Shown here: piece by piece, positions 1 through 10,697 of the stretch | Layout of the letters: every line of letters starts with the position of its first letter | Numbering within the stretch: position 1 is the stretch's first letter | Source: Rhynchopus euleeides | Taxonomy: Eukaryota > Euglenozoa > Diplonemea > Diplonemida > Diplonemidae | NCBI GenBank assembly: GCA_963210315.1 | Contig: OY723249.1 | Coordinates: 806,569 to 870,568 of the forward strand | Direction: 5' to 3' | Length of the DNA stretch: 64,000 bases | The notes under the pieces: generated by a model | Told to the model about the DNA's origin: nothing | What the model saw: only the letters and a program-made list of their open reading frames with translations | Databases searched by the model: none | Translations under genes and position numbers: made by a program

Positions 1-187
1 GGTACCCCAATTCGGGCACCTGAGGTGCCCGGAATGGTGGAAAAGTGGGGTTCGATGGGTTTCCGGACCGATCTGGGGGGGTTTGGAGGGTTTACGGGGG
101 CTTTGGGGCCTCTGCGCCGGTTTTTTGAAAAATCGTGTTTGTCACCCCCATTTGACCCCCCCTAGGGGGGGGGGGGGGAGAGGGGTC
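1..187. other. Flanking DNA, no gene seen
   Basis: No coding region is supported here. The stretch is G-rich, and a C-run meeting a G-run around TAG at about 160-178 could form a simple G/C hairpin. It is the left flank of the transposon that follows. Confidence 0.5.
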
Positions 188-483
188 CACCACGGACTAG
201 TCGCCCGGACGACTAGTCGGGACGACGGGTGAAATGACGACGGGTGAAACGACGGGTCCACCCGTCGAGTCGACGGGTGCCACCCGTCGACTCGACGGGT
301 GGACCCGTCGGCACGACGGGTGAACCTGCTGAAACGACGGGTGTTCCAGCCATTTCCTGTTGATATGGGCCAATTTCCATTGAAAACTAGGGGAGTACCT
401 TGCATGGCATCAGGTTATTTTTCACGCCGAGCCATCTTCCCTGCACAGACCCACCCCCCCAATACTTTCCATTTACAATTCCT
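188..483. repeat. Left inverted-repeat arm of element A
   Basis: Iterated CGACGGGTG words occupy about 225-345, followed by a unique inner part. The whole arm pairs with 3936-4231. The words alternate in orientation, so this arm can also fold on itself. Confidence 0.8.
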
Positions 484-666
484 TTGGTTCCCTTTGGTGA
501 AGGGGCTGCCCACCGGTGGACCACCAGGAGGGGGGTGAGCCATCCAGGTGGGCAGGGGGCCTGGGGGTGGGGCCTCAAAACAACTCCCTCCCACGACGTC
601 ACCCCGCTCTCGAGGACAAACAAAATCACCTACGTACCTGAACTGCCAAACACCCCCCCCCCTCAC

Positions 667-2517
667 TTACGGGTGCGCGGATCTCATGTGCTCGTCGCGC
701 TTTACAGTGGTTTTAAAGAGCTCGAAACAAACACAGCAACGCTTTTGTGTCAGCACGCGCGAATGGTGACTGAGGTAGTGCTGGCTCAGTCCCTTCGATT
801 TTGTCCGTTTGCCGCACTCCTGGCATGTGACAGTGCAAGTCTGACACGGCGCGTTGTTTTGTGGCCGATGTGCAGCATCATAATGCGCAAACAGTGCTTC
901 TCTCGTGTGGACAACTTTGGAGCACACAATGCAGATATGCTGCTGCACAGGCACTGTACCGGATGGCGTTGGTTCTGGCACTTCTGGCACATCCTCGCTG
1001 TTGCCCCAGGATTTGGACTTGCAGATGCATGCGAGCAGCGTTGCCTTTGGAGTGGTGTTTTCCGGGTCGCCCAGAAATTGTTGGCCCCATCGCCCCCTTT
1101 TTGTGACGTGAGATCCAAGGCCGAGGGACTCGAGTCTCCGCTGCAGTGCTGCCGTTGCTCCCTTCCAACAAGCGTTCCTCGCAGTGACACAGCAGCAAAG
1201 CTTTATCGCGCCGAACTTCAGGAGGGTCGGGGTGCTCGGTTGGTCCAGCAGGCCGCACCCCTTGCCTTTGGTCCTCTGCATTTCGAAGAGCAGCAGGTCC
1301 CGTTCGGCGGTCTGCTGCGATGTCACCCTCAGGGCATGGCGTTTGGAGACGCCATTCCCCCTCTCCAGTTCCTCGTCACTCAGGGCGAGGGGGTGTGCAT
1401 CTTCTGGATCAAACCAGTGGCTCATCGAATGGATATATGTAACACCACGCCCCTCGGATGTTCTCCCAGGTGACACCCACTCCAGGACAAACACAAGGAT
1501 GTGCATTGCGATGAGCGAGAAGATGAACTCTTTCGCGCACTTTCCCTCCTGGTGGTACTTGATGGGGATGTCGTTGTAGCGGAAATGCACAAGCATTTCC
1601 ATTGCAATACAGAGTAGATGCTGCACCCCCTTCGTCTTGGTAATGGTGAGTAAGCGACTCAGAACATCTCTGGCCTGGTTTCCCGTCATGTTGGAACACG
1701 TTGAGCTGCCAAGGACAGCCTTCTGCACGGCAGGTCCGTCAGGCAAGATCTCTGCGAGTATTGCGATGACCCCTTTTATGTCGTGCAGGGGGGGTGTGAT
1801 CGTGTACGCTGTGGAGGTGAACACCCCTGCGTACAGGCTCTCAAACCCAGCTTCATGAAGTTCCTGGATGCTAGCCCTGTGGCAGGCGTGGAGCTGTTTC
1901 AACCAGTCATTTCGTGGTGTGGTACAAAACGCGCTCCTGTGCGAAGATGACCCCATCTTACTAAATGCCGACCACAGCTCAAGATGGTCCCCTGCTACCC
2001 TAAAGCCGGCGAGCCGAAACATCACGTTCGCCTTTTCGAAAACCCCTCTCTGCACTCTTGCGATTTGCTTCAGGAAGTTGAACGTGAACCACGTTCTGTA
2101 CTCGTCCTTCTGCTTATCGGCAACTGTCACCAACCGTGTTGCGAAGGCACCGTCGAAAATGCCTACGGCCAGCCGTTCCCGCGACGTTCTGCTCCCAGAT
2201 CCCGGGTTGTACCCGTCCGCCGAGATCACTACCAATGGGCTGTCGACCTGAAACTGGTATGTATCAATGATGTGGCAAAGCGTCGCGCTCAGGTTTCCCT
2301 TTCGGTATTCAGCCTCTTCGCGCAGAGGGGTTTCCTTCTTCGCGACAGTTTTTCGCGAGAGCCCGAGTTGAGGGGGTTTCTCCCCGGCCTCCGCCACCTT
2401 CTGACGCAACGCTTTCGACATCTCCCCACACTTGCGGCCAGACAGCTGAGCATCGAACCTGTGCTCACGCAGGCCTTCTCCCACCAGGGCCAGGCGGATA
2501 TCCTCCTCGACCGGCAT
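667..2517 (-). CDS. Transposase candidate, RAG1/Transib-like motifs, three C2H2 zinc fingers
   Basis: 616 residues from the chosen ATG at 2517. The open frame extends 29 codons further, but TTGCAG lies just before this ATG and looks like a splice acceptor, so the later start is preferred. Seen: an ADGY motif with D101, PPLHDIKG at 243-249 (H245, D246), MTGNQAR at 277-283, and EELERGNG at 382-389. RAG1 has comparable landmarks: CDG with its first catalytic Asp, a DALHCDIG segment, MSGNFAR, and an acid beside GN near its end. Three C-terminal fingers follow: C529/C532/H545/H550, C565/C568/H580/H584 or H585, and C594/C597/H610/H615. Inference: an RNase-H-fold transposase with DNA-binding fingers, acting on the iterated ends. 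The family match is by eye; another zinc-finger transposase family is possible. It reads in the same direction as the next gene, about 170 bp downstream of it. Confidence 0.65.
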   Translation of the reverse strand: MPVEEDIRLALVGEGLREHRFDAQLSGRKCGEMSKALRQKVAEAGEKPPQLGLSRKTVAKKETPLREEAEYRKGNLSATLCHIIDTYQFQVDSPLVVISADGYNPGSGSRTSRERLAVGIFDGAFATRLVTVADKQKDEYRTWFTFNFLKQIARVQRGVFEKANVMFRLAGFRVAGDHLELWSAFSKMGSSSHRSAFCTTPRNDWLKQLHACHRASIQELHEAGFESLYAGVFTSTAYTITPPLHDIKGVIAILAEILPDGPAVQKAVLGSSTCSNMTGNQARDVLSRLLTITKTKGVQHLLCIAMEMLVHFRYNDIPIKYHQEGKCAKEFIFSLIAMHILVFVLEWVSPGRTSEGRGVTYIHSMSHWFDPEDAHPLALSDEELERGNGVSKRHALRVTSQQTAERDLLLFEMQRTKGKGCGLLDQPSTPTLLKFGAIKLCCCVTARNACWKGATAALQRRLESLGLGSHVTKRGRWGQQFLGDPENTTPKATLLACICKSKSWGNSEDVPEVPEPTPSGTVPVQQHICIVCSKVVHTREALFAHYDAAHRPQNNAPCQTCTVTCQECGKRTKSKGLSQHYLSHHSRVLTQKRCCVCFELFKTTVKRDEHMRSAHP

Positions 2518-2689
2518 GGTGCCTCCTGCAATGGAAGAGTGAGTGCAGCTTTGATAGTGGCTAGTTGATACCCAAATGTTGAAACCGTAGAGAAAAAGGC
2601 ACAAGTGATCATTTACCAGGGTCAGAGGTCAGGGGCTTGGGGCTGTCAGTATTTCGCTGATGCATCATGTTTCTCTCCTCCTGGCTCGC

Positions 2690-3658
2690 TCAAAGGTCTG
2701 CACTGTGGAACACGGTCGGCGTGGAGTCGCCGATGGTGTCGGCGTTGGCATCCCCGCCATCACTGCCGTCTCCACCATCATCTTCGGTGCCCTCATCCCC
2801 ACCATCTTCTTCATCATCATCATCGTCCCCCATCAGCAGCTTCCACTTGCTGCCATCACTTGCTGTCGTGTCCATTGCTGAACCTTGCTTGGTCAGCAAC
2901 GGACACTTGACGGAAATGATGCCGTCCTCATCACGCGCCTCTGCCTTGACCTGCAGATTGAGCAGGCACTCTGGCGGGATGATGAGGACCGTGGAGTACT
3001 CGCCCTTCGGAAGATCATTAGTCTTCCGCAGGCGTGTCCACGAGAGCGTCACCTGGTGGCCGTTCTGGGAACAGCTGAGGAGCTGCGCAAACCCCACCTC
3101 CACTGCGAAGGCGTAGTACAGGTTGGCGCCCTCCTTCTTGCGAGCCCCCGAGAACTGGGGGTAGGCCACCTTGTTGGCCTTCGGTGGCCCGGTCTTCTGC
3201 TGGGTCTTCTGTGCCTGTTTCTTCTCCGCCTCGTACAGCTTCACCATAGCTGCAGCGGTACCGATAGGTGCCGCGGGGCAGGCGTCGGCCATCTCCTTGA
3301 GCCCTGTCGGGTGGTCCTTCCCGTTGCTCTTCCGGAGGCCCAACCCGACAAACTCGATGTCTGACCCGCTATTGACACGGGCAGCGTACATCGTGCGACC
3401 ATCCTTCAGCGCGGTCGACTTGCTGATCACCCCACCCCCCAGCTTCTCATACTTTTTGTACAGGGCAAGACTGATGATGGGATCAGTCGACTTGATGGTA
3501 GTATCCGTCAGCTTGCCGAGAAGCTGCTTCAGGGTCATGTGGCTCAACCCATCAGCATCACGCTCGACAACGTACGTGTTGATCCAAGCACGTACAAACA
3601 CCGTCATGTCCACAGCGCTGGCGAGGGCCTGCGCTGCAGTACGCTTTGCCGCTGGCAT
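2690..3658 (-). CDS. Second transposon gene, unknown function, acidic tail
   Basis: 322 residues, not recognised. The N-terminal third (1-110) is mixed and globular-looking. Residues 136-175 are lysine- and glutamine-rich. A second globular part runs to about 260. The C-terminal tail (278-311) is almost all Asp, Glu and Gly. It lies inside element A, upstream of the transposase candidate and co-oriented with it. This suggests a partner protein for transposition or DNA binding, by position only. It does not show the repeating pattern of a RAG2-like Kelch propeller. Its upstream region (3661-3755) holds two imperfect copies of GGGTGGTGATGATGGTATC. Confidence 0.55.
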   Translation of the reverse strand: MPAAKRTAAQALASAVDMTVFVRAWINTYVVERDADGLSHMTLKQLLGKLTDTTIKSTDPIISLALYKKYEKLGGGVISKSTALKDGRTMYAARVNSGSDIEFVGLGLRKSNGKDHPTGLKEMADACPAAPIGTAAAMVKLYEAEKKQAQKTQQKTGPPKANKVAYPQFSGARKKEGANLYYAFAVEVGFAQLLSCSQNGHQVTLSWTRLRKTNDLPKGEYSTVLIIPPECLLNLQVKAEARDEDGIISVKCPLLTKQGSAMDTTASDGSKWKLLMGDDDDDEEDGGDEGTEDDGGDGSDGGDANADTIGDSTPTVFHSADL

Positions 3659-3935
3659 TGATTGGTGTGGCTCGTCTGGGTGGCCTGGGTGGTGATGATG
3701 GTATCTTGGGGTATCTTGGCCTGGGTGGTGATGAGGGTACGGTATCTTGGAGACTGCCTTGTGGGTTGTGCAAGGGTTGGGGGCTGGGGCGAAAATTTGC
3801 CTGGCAGAAAAGTGATCACCTTCATGAAGTAGGTTGCTCTGTCAAACTGACACAGTTTGTCAGAGTCAAGATCCCTCGAACAATGAAAATCCACGAGAAC
3901 AGCCGTCGCACATGCACTTGAGGCCCCATCAAGTA

Positions 3936-4231
3936 GGAATTGTAAATGGAAAGTAATGGGGGGGTGGGTCTGTGCAGGGAAGATAGCTCGGCGTGAAAAA
4001 TAACCTGATGCCATGCAAGGTACTCCCCTAGTTTTCAATGGAAATTGGCCCATATCAACAGGAAATGGCTGGAACACCCGTCGTTTCAGTAGGTTCACCC
4101 GTCGAGTCGACGGGTGCCACCCGTCGACTCGACGGGTGGGCCCGTCGAGTCGACGGGTGCCGCCTGTCGAGTTTTCACCCGTCGTCCCGACTAGTCGACC
4201 CCACCCGTCACTGCCCGACTAGTCCGTGGTG
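3936..4231. repeat. Right inverted-repeat arm of element A
   Basis: It is the reverse complement of 188-483. The inner part is nearly identical to its partner. The outer iterated part has fewer and rearranged copies of the 9-bp word, as expected for unequal exchange within short repeats. Confidence 0.8.
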
Positions 4232-5009
4232 TCGTTGGCAGCGTGAACACAGCCACGCCACGTCTCTGCCTCACGATGGCACCTCCTTTTGGGCTGGGCT
4301 TTCTGCCATCACTGGTAGGAACCGGATGTGTGGTGGTGGCAGGGTTTACGTTTGAGGACACTGCATCGGCGAGGACTGTCTGCAGCAGCCTTTCGATGGA
4401 TGCAGTATCCGGTCAGAGGAGAGGGGCTGGGTAAGAAAATCTGTTTGTATGGAGAGGTGGGGAAAGGGGTGGTAGGGGGTAGGGGCTGTTTCGTAAGGAA
4501 GCCCCCTAGAGAAGAAGGCCTGTAACATCTGGGCCCAGCCATGCTCGCTCATTTTTTTTGATTACAATCAAGAGAACGCCCCCCAAAAAAAACAAACAAA
4601 CAGCAGAACAAGGGCGAGGCGAAAATAAAATAACAAATGAACTCTGGCTACGCCCTGTTCAACAAAACTCAAAAAAATCATCGGGAAATTCTGAGGGCTC
4701 ACACTGGGTCGCGACTTGAGGAGCCCATTGAGGGAAGAGTGGGGTTTTTTTTGAACGATTTTTGTGCGGCCTGTGTGGTTGTCTTCGTCGTTTGTCTTCT
4801 TCGACCGGACATCCCCTTCTTCTGGAGACACCGATCTACACCATGAACCTCGAGCTGATGCTGGAGCTTTCGGGAGCCTCTGCGAGTGGGTGGCCACGTT
4901 TTCTTTGGTGGACGCACCCAAAAGAAAATAAAGAAGCAGAAAAAACCCGAAAAGAGGTCGAGGCACCCGCTCCACTCCAGCACCATGGGGCTGAGGTTCA
5001 CGGATCACA

Positions 5010-5145
5010 CAGGTGAGGATCAGTCCTCTGTGAGGCGCTTATCCTGAAGACGTACCAGTTCCCCGGTCGGTCTCCAGAAACTCGGGCCGCGTCTGGCGCT
5101 GTATCGCCTCGGCGGGGCTGTCGTCCCTTACAGTCTTTTCTGTAC
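5010..5145. repeat. Dispersed repeat, copy 1
   Basis: This shares AGTCCTCTGTGAGGCGCTTA and a later CGGCGGGGCTGTC word, in the same order, with 10830-10965. The two copies are diverged between these blocks. The family is unknown. Confidence 0.5.
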
Positions 5146-5393
5146 GAGGTTTTCCACAGGCTGCACACCTGCCCCGCGGCTGTGTGGCAGTCTTCGCGGA
5201 GTGCAATGCGAAGGTCTGGCCTGACGTGGTGTGACTATTTAGACTCCAGGTGTCTCCACCCATCCTGGTCTGGGGAGCCTCGGTACCCAAGCAGTTTTCG
5301 GTCATGCCCTGGACCACGGCCGTGCTAGACTCCTGGTGCAGGCACCCGTCATGGTCCGGGGACGGCCCCCCCAGGCAGTTTAACGTCTTACCC

Positions 5394-6137
5394 AGGACTT
5401 TTTTTTTTCCCTCTTGTGTCCCATGCCTTGTTTGCAGTGATCGCATTGTTGGCCATCCTTGCTGTAGTTCGGCATGCCGCCCTTCCCACCTTCCCCCACC
5501 CCCTCCCCGGCGGTTTTGCTCTCCGTGTGGTTTGGTGGTACTGGTGAGCCATCTGGGGAAAGAACCTTGACAATCCCGGGCCGGCAGTACGTTCGTCACC
5601 CCCACGGGCTCGGCCGGTTTCTAAACCTTTAGGCAATCTACGTCCGCAGGCCAAGAACCCGGTGTGCAGATGCACGTTGGGAGCCCCCTGAAGTCCGCAC
5701 ACGCCCTCTCTGAGTAGTCCCCGACCAAGCGCTGGCCTCTCTGACCGACTACCATGCCGCCGCAGGCCAAGAACCCGGTGTGCCGAAGCACGTTGGGAGC
5801 CCCCTGAAGTCAACACAGCACCCCGCCAGTGGCTCCAGCTGTCCCTCCCCATGTCAGAGTTGACGGAAAAAGGCGGACCCTCTTTTGTCCCAGTGCTCCG
5901 TGCTATGCACTGGGACCCCGTTGCCCAGGCGGACCAGCCTGGGGGAGCCCTCGGGGTGTGGGGTTGAGTTTTACGACTTCCCTAGGTCTTAGGTAGTTTA
6001 AGGTCGTGCCCAGGACGCTTTTTTTTCCCCCTCTTGTGTCCCATGCCTTGTTTGCAGTGATCGCATTGTTGGCCATCCTTGCTGTAGTTCGGCATGCCGC
6101 CCTTCCCACCTTCCCCCACCCCCTCCCCGGCGGTTTT
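5394..6137 (+). repeat. Direct duplication of about 130 bp
   Basis: 5394-5532 and 6010-6137 are almost identical. Both include a T-run, CTTGTGTCCCATGCCTTG and a C-rich end. About 480 bp of different sequence lies between them. This is a local segmental duplication with no gene recognised. Confidence 0.7.
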
Positions 6138-6917
6138 AAACGATTTCCCCCTTGCGGTCCCCTGGCGATGGGCTTCCCGTGATGACCTTCTGAATGTGGG
6201 GATGGAAGGGGATGGAGGGGAACAGGCGAAGAAAATCACCCCCTTCCAAAACGAAACGGCGCACCGATGGTTGGGGTCCATTGGGGGGGGGGGTGTGATG
6301 GTACGGAGGTGGGACGGGGAGGGGAGGGGAGGGCAGGGCAGGCAGAGAGGGTCAGCCACGCCCCCCCTCTCCTGGTGAAAAAAAGACACCATCTTTCCAT
6401 AATTTTCCAGGTTTGGGCAGCCACCCCCTCTTCTAAGGACTTGGCACGGGCCCCTACCGGGCGCACACATTTGCTTGAACAAAAAACGGCGCGCAAAAAT
6501 CACAGAATGGCTTATTTGAGGGGGCGGGAGGTGGAGGGGAGAGGGAAAGGGACGGGCCGAGAAAGACGGAGAATAAAAAAAAGAGGGGCAGGTAAAAGAC
6601 AGGGTAAAAGATAGGGTTCCGGGCTGCGCGCCGAAAACCGGGGGTAATCGGGGGTAAAATTTCAGCCATTTCCCCAAATGGAAGGGCTTCCCTTCCCACA
6701 ACACCCTACCCCACGCCACTCAACTGGGATGGGCAGGATGGGTCCTCTGCGGGTGACTGACTTCGCCGCCGCTGCCAGGTCCGAGAGGAGCGCGCTCCTT
6801 CTTGGCGTCAACGCGAAGGAGTCAGTCAATGAGGAAGGCGTTCTTGAGAGCGTGGTGGTGGTGAAAGCACCGCAGGTTGCCCTGCTTGCAGACTTGGTTC
6901 TGGACATGCACAGGCCA

Positions 6918-6975
6918 GAGGGGGGGTCTGGGGGGCGGAGCCCCCCAGCCGCCGGAGGCCACGGTAGTGAACAGC
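6918..6975 (+). repeat. Hairpin-satellite core, isolated copy
   Basis: It contains the self-complementary word GGGGGGCGGAGCCCCCC, then GCCGCCGGAGGC and CACGGTAGTGAACA. The same core ends the tandem arrays at 30.9-31.3 kb and 41.7-42.9 kb. The bases just before it (GACTTGGTTCTGGACATGCAC) also resemble those before the 30.85-kb copy. Confidence 0.65.
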
Positions 6976-9727
6976 TGATTCTGCTCCATAGTCGCACGCC
7001 GCATGTAGTCAACGTGCACCTTGTGCTCAACAGGTTCATCGGGCTAACGCCTGGGGCAGGGCACTGTGCTCTTGGCCCCGGCCTCCTCTGGCCAAAAAGC
7101 ACCCTGGAATAGTACCCGGACAGAATCTCAGAAAAATTCCGGTGAAAAAAAAAAAGAGGCACCCCCGGTTTTTCGGGGCAAAATCTCCAAAACCGGGGCT
7201 AAGCCCCGTTTTTCATAACAGTATCTTAAACACTGGTAAAAGAGCTTCGAAGGACAATGAAGTGAAGGGTGGGGGGGTGGGGTGGGGATGAGTATTAAGT
7301 CGAGGAGATGAAGTGGGTATTTTTGGGTGCAAAAAAAAAAAAACGAAAGACGACAGGCGTTGCGAGCCGAGTGAGAGAGAGAGAGAGAGAAATATGCGGG
7401 TCGGAGGGTGATGTTGGCTTCTGTATCAAAACATCAGCAGCCTTATTCTTGGATGTCGGTGGAGCGACAGGATGCGGCAGTGCAGCTTCAATAAATGCAC
7501 TGATCTGTTGTGTCCAAATAGACAACACATTGCTGGCACACAAAAGGCAATGCACACTCAGGCATGCGCATTGCCAAAAAAAACATCAATTCAACGCCAA
7601 TAACCAACTGCTGATCTGCATAACAACCATGCATGGCGGACGTACTGTATTGTTTGTGAGATCTGGGAAATGCGGGGAAATATTAAGACATTTCATTTCT
7701 GGAAAAATATGGGGGGAAAGGAGTCGGGCAGAGGAGGGGTGGGAGGTTGGGAGGTGGGAACGATGGGGAAGGCAAAGGAAGGTTGAGGTTGAGAGAGAGA
7801 GAGATTGCAGAGTGACTTGTAAGTACCGTATCTTCGAATTCTTTGTTTTTTTTTGCTGGAAACCACGTTGCAGATCTGGCTTGCCATGGGCACATATGAG
7901 GATTGCCTGTAAAAAAAACCGACCCCCCTTCTTTCTGTTGGGAGTGGGGAGAAGAGGGAGAGAGACGGGTGACAGCCAAGCTTGCTACCTGCAATCATAG
8001 ATGCCAGCAACAAAGAATGGGCGGGGCGATAGGGACGGGAAAGGCAATTTTTTTTTGGAATGGGGCCTGGGGGGGAATGGAAACCCAGGATGCGTGGGGT
8101 GGTTGGATTCCTGTTGGGGCAGTATACCTGGAACCATTGTTGGGAATAAATCTCAGTTGAAAATCGTACTCCTTCCGCAATCAGGCATAAATCCCCCTGT
8201 CCAGCAACTGCAAAAAACAGCTTGTGTAGCATAGGCTGACCTTCCTAAAGCTTCAGGACATACAATTTTCTTCGTTGCCTCGTTGCGACCTCACCTTGTT
8301 TCGTCATTTGCAACTCAAAATGAAATATGCAATCATGGGTTCGCTGCACAATCCTGACTGGACTATGCACCAACCATACCCCTCACACACGATTGATAGG
8401 ATTCATTTGTTGAAGCCGTGGTTCACTGTTGTTCTTTCAACAACCTGACAGTCAAACCAGATGATCACTTATCTGCATTACCAGCTGAGAGCTCCTGGGC
8501 AAACACAAGCTCGGTGAGACGACGGATCCCACATCACACAGCCAGACCTGGCAAACCAGTGTCATTCACGTCTCCATAAAATAATGGCACACCGCATTGC
8601 TGGCGGAGTGCAGTTCTTTTCCTTGGATACGGCAGAAAAGAATACCGCCTGTGGATGGACACAGAGGGAGAGAGAGAGACCCCCCCAGCAAGAATGCTCC
8701 CAGACAAAGAGACAATGGGGGTCTTCGCTACGGGGTGACCGTCAGTGCGTTTTGGTGCATTTGCTGTTGAATTAGCTGAAAACTGACGGAGATTGACGGA
8801 GGATAACGGCCAGCGAAGACCCCCAATGATATTTTTTTGAATTTTCAGCCAACCACAACCCATCCCCCATCCCCCCCCCCCCCTCCCGCACCGACACACC
8901 GGAATGGTTTTCGTGAGAAATAACGCGAACCTATCGCGACGCCCCCACGTGGGCTGGGCCGCCCCTGACGGAGCAATGCTCACCAGGCGGGCTCCCAAGA
9001 TCGACGGAGCAGCACCACGGTTAATGGAGAAGGGGAGAGCGCAGCAGACAGGGGGAAAACCGCCGCCCTTTTTAAAAAATATCCTCAGCCCCCGCGCCCC
9101 CCCCCCCTCCACTGGTGCACTACGTCCGCTGTTTGTTTCAGTTCTTTGGACATGGGGAGGAGGGACGGGTCAAGCCACAGCCACACTCGAGAAAGAAAAG
9201 ATGGCCGAGGGGCAGCTGTCGGGGGTTGGGAGAGGGGAGTGGACAACAGGAAACCACTCAGGAGGTGAACAAAAAATGTGTCGGGGTGGTGGGTGGGGCA
9301 CTTAAGGCCGATATACCAGCAAGGTACAGAGGGGGTCACCAACTCCCTTCACCTTTCATGCAGGCAGAGTCCGAAATAGTCGGTGGAGTGGTGGGGGGAG
9401 GGGATGTTAGGTAAGTTCAAGACAAACCTTATTTGCTAATTTTTTGGGGGGGGTGGGGTGAGGTGACGAAGGACAGCACAGACAGGGCAGCCCCGAAAAC
9501 TACTGACGGGCGCTGAAGGATGGCAGGGCTTCCCCAGTCTTGATCCGGCACAGATAAAGGGACAAGTGGAAATTTTGTGATCTCTGACGGCCACGCTGGA
9601 ACTGTCATGGCGGAGGACAAGCTATTTCCGGGCCTCTGTCGAGCTCGATGAGCACGCCAGTGCCGCAATCCCTCACAGATCAATAGGCCTTGGGGGGGTG
9701 ATAGGTATGGTGCCCCTGACGACCCCA

Positions 9728-10697
9728 TATTGCGTAGTTTGTGCGTAGTGAAAAGGGGGGGGGGGGGGTCTCATTTTTTGATTTACTCAGCCATTCTCTG
9801 TCTCTATGCCGGGACCCCAAACTCAAGGAGTTCTTGCTGTTCCGGGGTCAGTGAGGGTGCAGGCGCTTCAGGTGCTGCAGGTGCTGCAGGTTCTTCAGGT
9901 GCTGCAGCGCTGGCAGCCTTCGGTGCGGGTTTCGACGCAGTCTTTGCAGGTCTCTTTGGGGGTGCCCTTTGGCGCGGTGCCTGCTTCAGCTCGTCGGGTG
10001 GAAGCATCAACGCATCATTAAGCGGTGCCTGCTTCAGCTCCTCCGGGTGGAAGCGTCAACGCATCATTAAGGAAGAAGGAAGCACAGTTGCTACGCTTTT
10101 TTGCAGCTGCAGGAAACGACACCATACCCAACAACAATCCCCAGACCGTCGAGGGAGAGTGGGCGCCTGGATCCCGTGACACAGATCTCTAGTGCCGTTG
10201 TGATCCCCTCGAATAACGTCTCCTGGACGTTGTCAGCGGAGGTTGCCTGTGTGGCGGTGACCTCCGTATACCCCGCGGGATCCAGTGCCAGTAGCGCCTT
10301 CTTCAGCTTTTCGTCGACCCCTCGGCCGACGCTCTCCTTGATGTCAAGGGCCACCTTCAGGGTGGCACCTCGCAGCGCCCTGAAGGCTGTGATCGTATCA
10401 TCATTCACAATCTCGAGGGTGTTCTACGCGGCTCCTGGAACTCACTTCCTTCTCAGGTGTTTCTGGGCATGGGGCAACCTTGCCCAGGTGTTTCTGGAGT
10501 CCCGCCCCACATGTCGTGCGTTCTTTCGTACGGTGTATAGTGAGTTCTGGCAATAATTTTTTGCTCGGTCAGCGCAGTGCCTCCAGTCCTGTCTCAGTAG
10601 CCACACAGAAAGGGGGACCAAAAAAAACTGGGGGGGGACCAAAAAGCGAGACCCCCCCCCCCCCAGATTGCGTAGTTTGTGCGTAGTGAAAAAGGGG
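9728..10697. repeat. Segment bounded by short direct repeats
   Basis: ATTGCGTAGTTTGTGCGTAG followed by TGAAAA occurs at about 9729 and again at about 10669, each next to a G- or C-run. The segment between holds the coding-like patch described separately. The repeats are near 27 bp, too long for a typical target duplication and too short for long terminal repeats. A tandem duplication or recombination scar is possible. Confidence 0.4.
9804..10408 (-). CDS. Coding-like patch, unrecognised, probably partial or multi-exon
   Basis: Two minus-strand open frames look protein-like. 10091-10408 encodes a soluble-looking stretch with helices (containing ATLKVALDIKESVGRGVDEK). 9804-10010 encodes an Ala/Pro/Glu-rich tail ending in QQELLEFGVPA. 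They are in different frames, with a 50-bp direct duplication between them, so this is either two exons or a decayed gene. No good ATG opens the first frame; a possible AG acceptor lies just upstream. Its function is unknown. Confidence 0.3.

Larger units (their letters stand above)
188..4231. mobile_element. DNA transposon with long iterated inverted repeats (element A)
   Basis: The ends are inverted copies beginning CACCACGGACTAGTC. The arms (about 188-483 and 3936-4231) pair over roughly 296 bp. The outer half of each arm is built from repeats of the 9-bp word CGACGGGTG in both orientations, including the word CGTCGACTCGACGGGTG. The inner half is unique sequence and almost identical between arms. 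The interior carries two minus-strand genes, a zinc-finger transposase candidate and a second protein. Flanking bases share only TC, so no convincing target duplication is seen. The CAC start agrees with Transib ends and V(D)J signal heptamers, which is suggestive only. Both frames are open, so this may be an autonomous copy. Confidence 0.8.
4232..9727. other. Gene-poor intergenic DNA with local duplications
   Basis: No supported gene. About 130 bp at 5394-5532 recurs at 6010-6137. A phrase at 5648-5700 recurs at 5763-5810. A partial unit of the hairpin satellite sits at 6918-6975. GA repeats lie at 7374-7391 and 7791-7803. Long open frames such as 4568-5008 and 6662-7162 on the minus strand look like chance frames: they are biased by homopolymers and their residue composition is not protein-like. 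Confidence 0.5.

Noticed and set aside
9728-10697. 27-bp direct repeats considered as long terminal repeats
   Set aside because: They are far too short, and the interior shows no retroelement motif.
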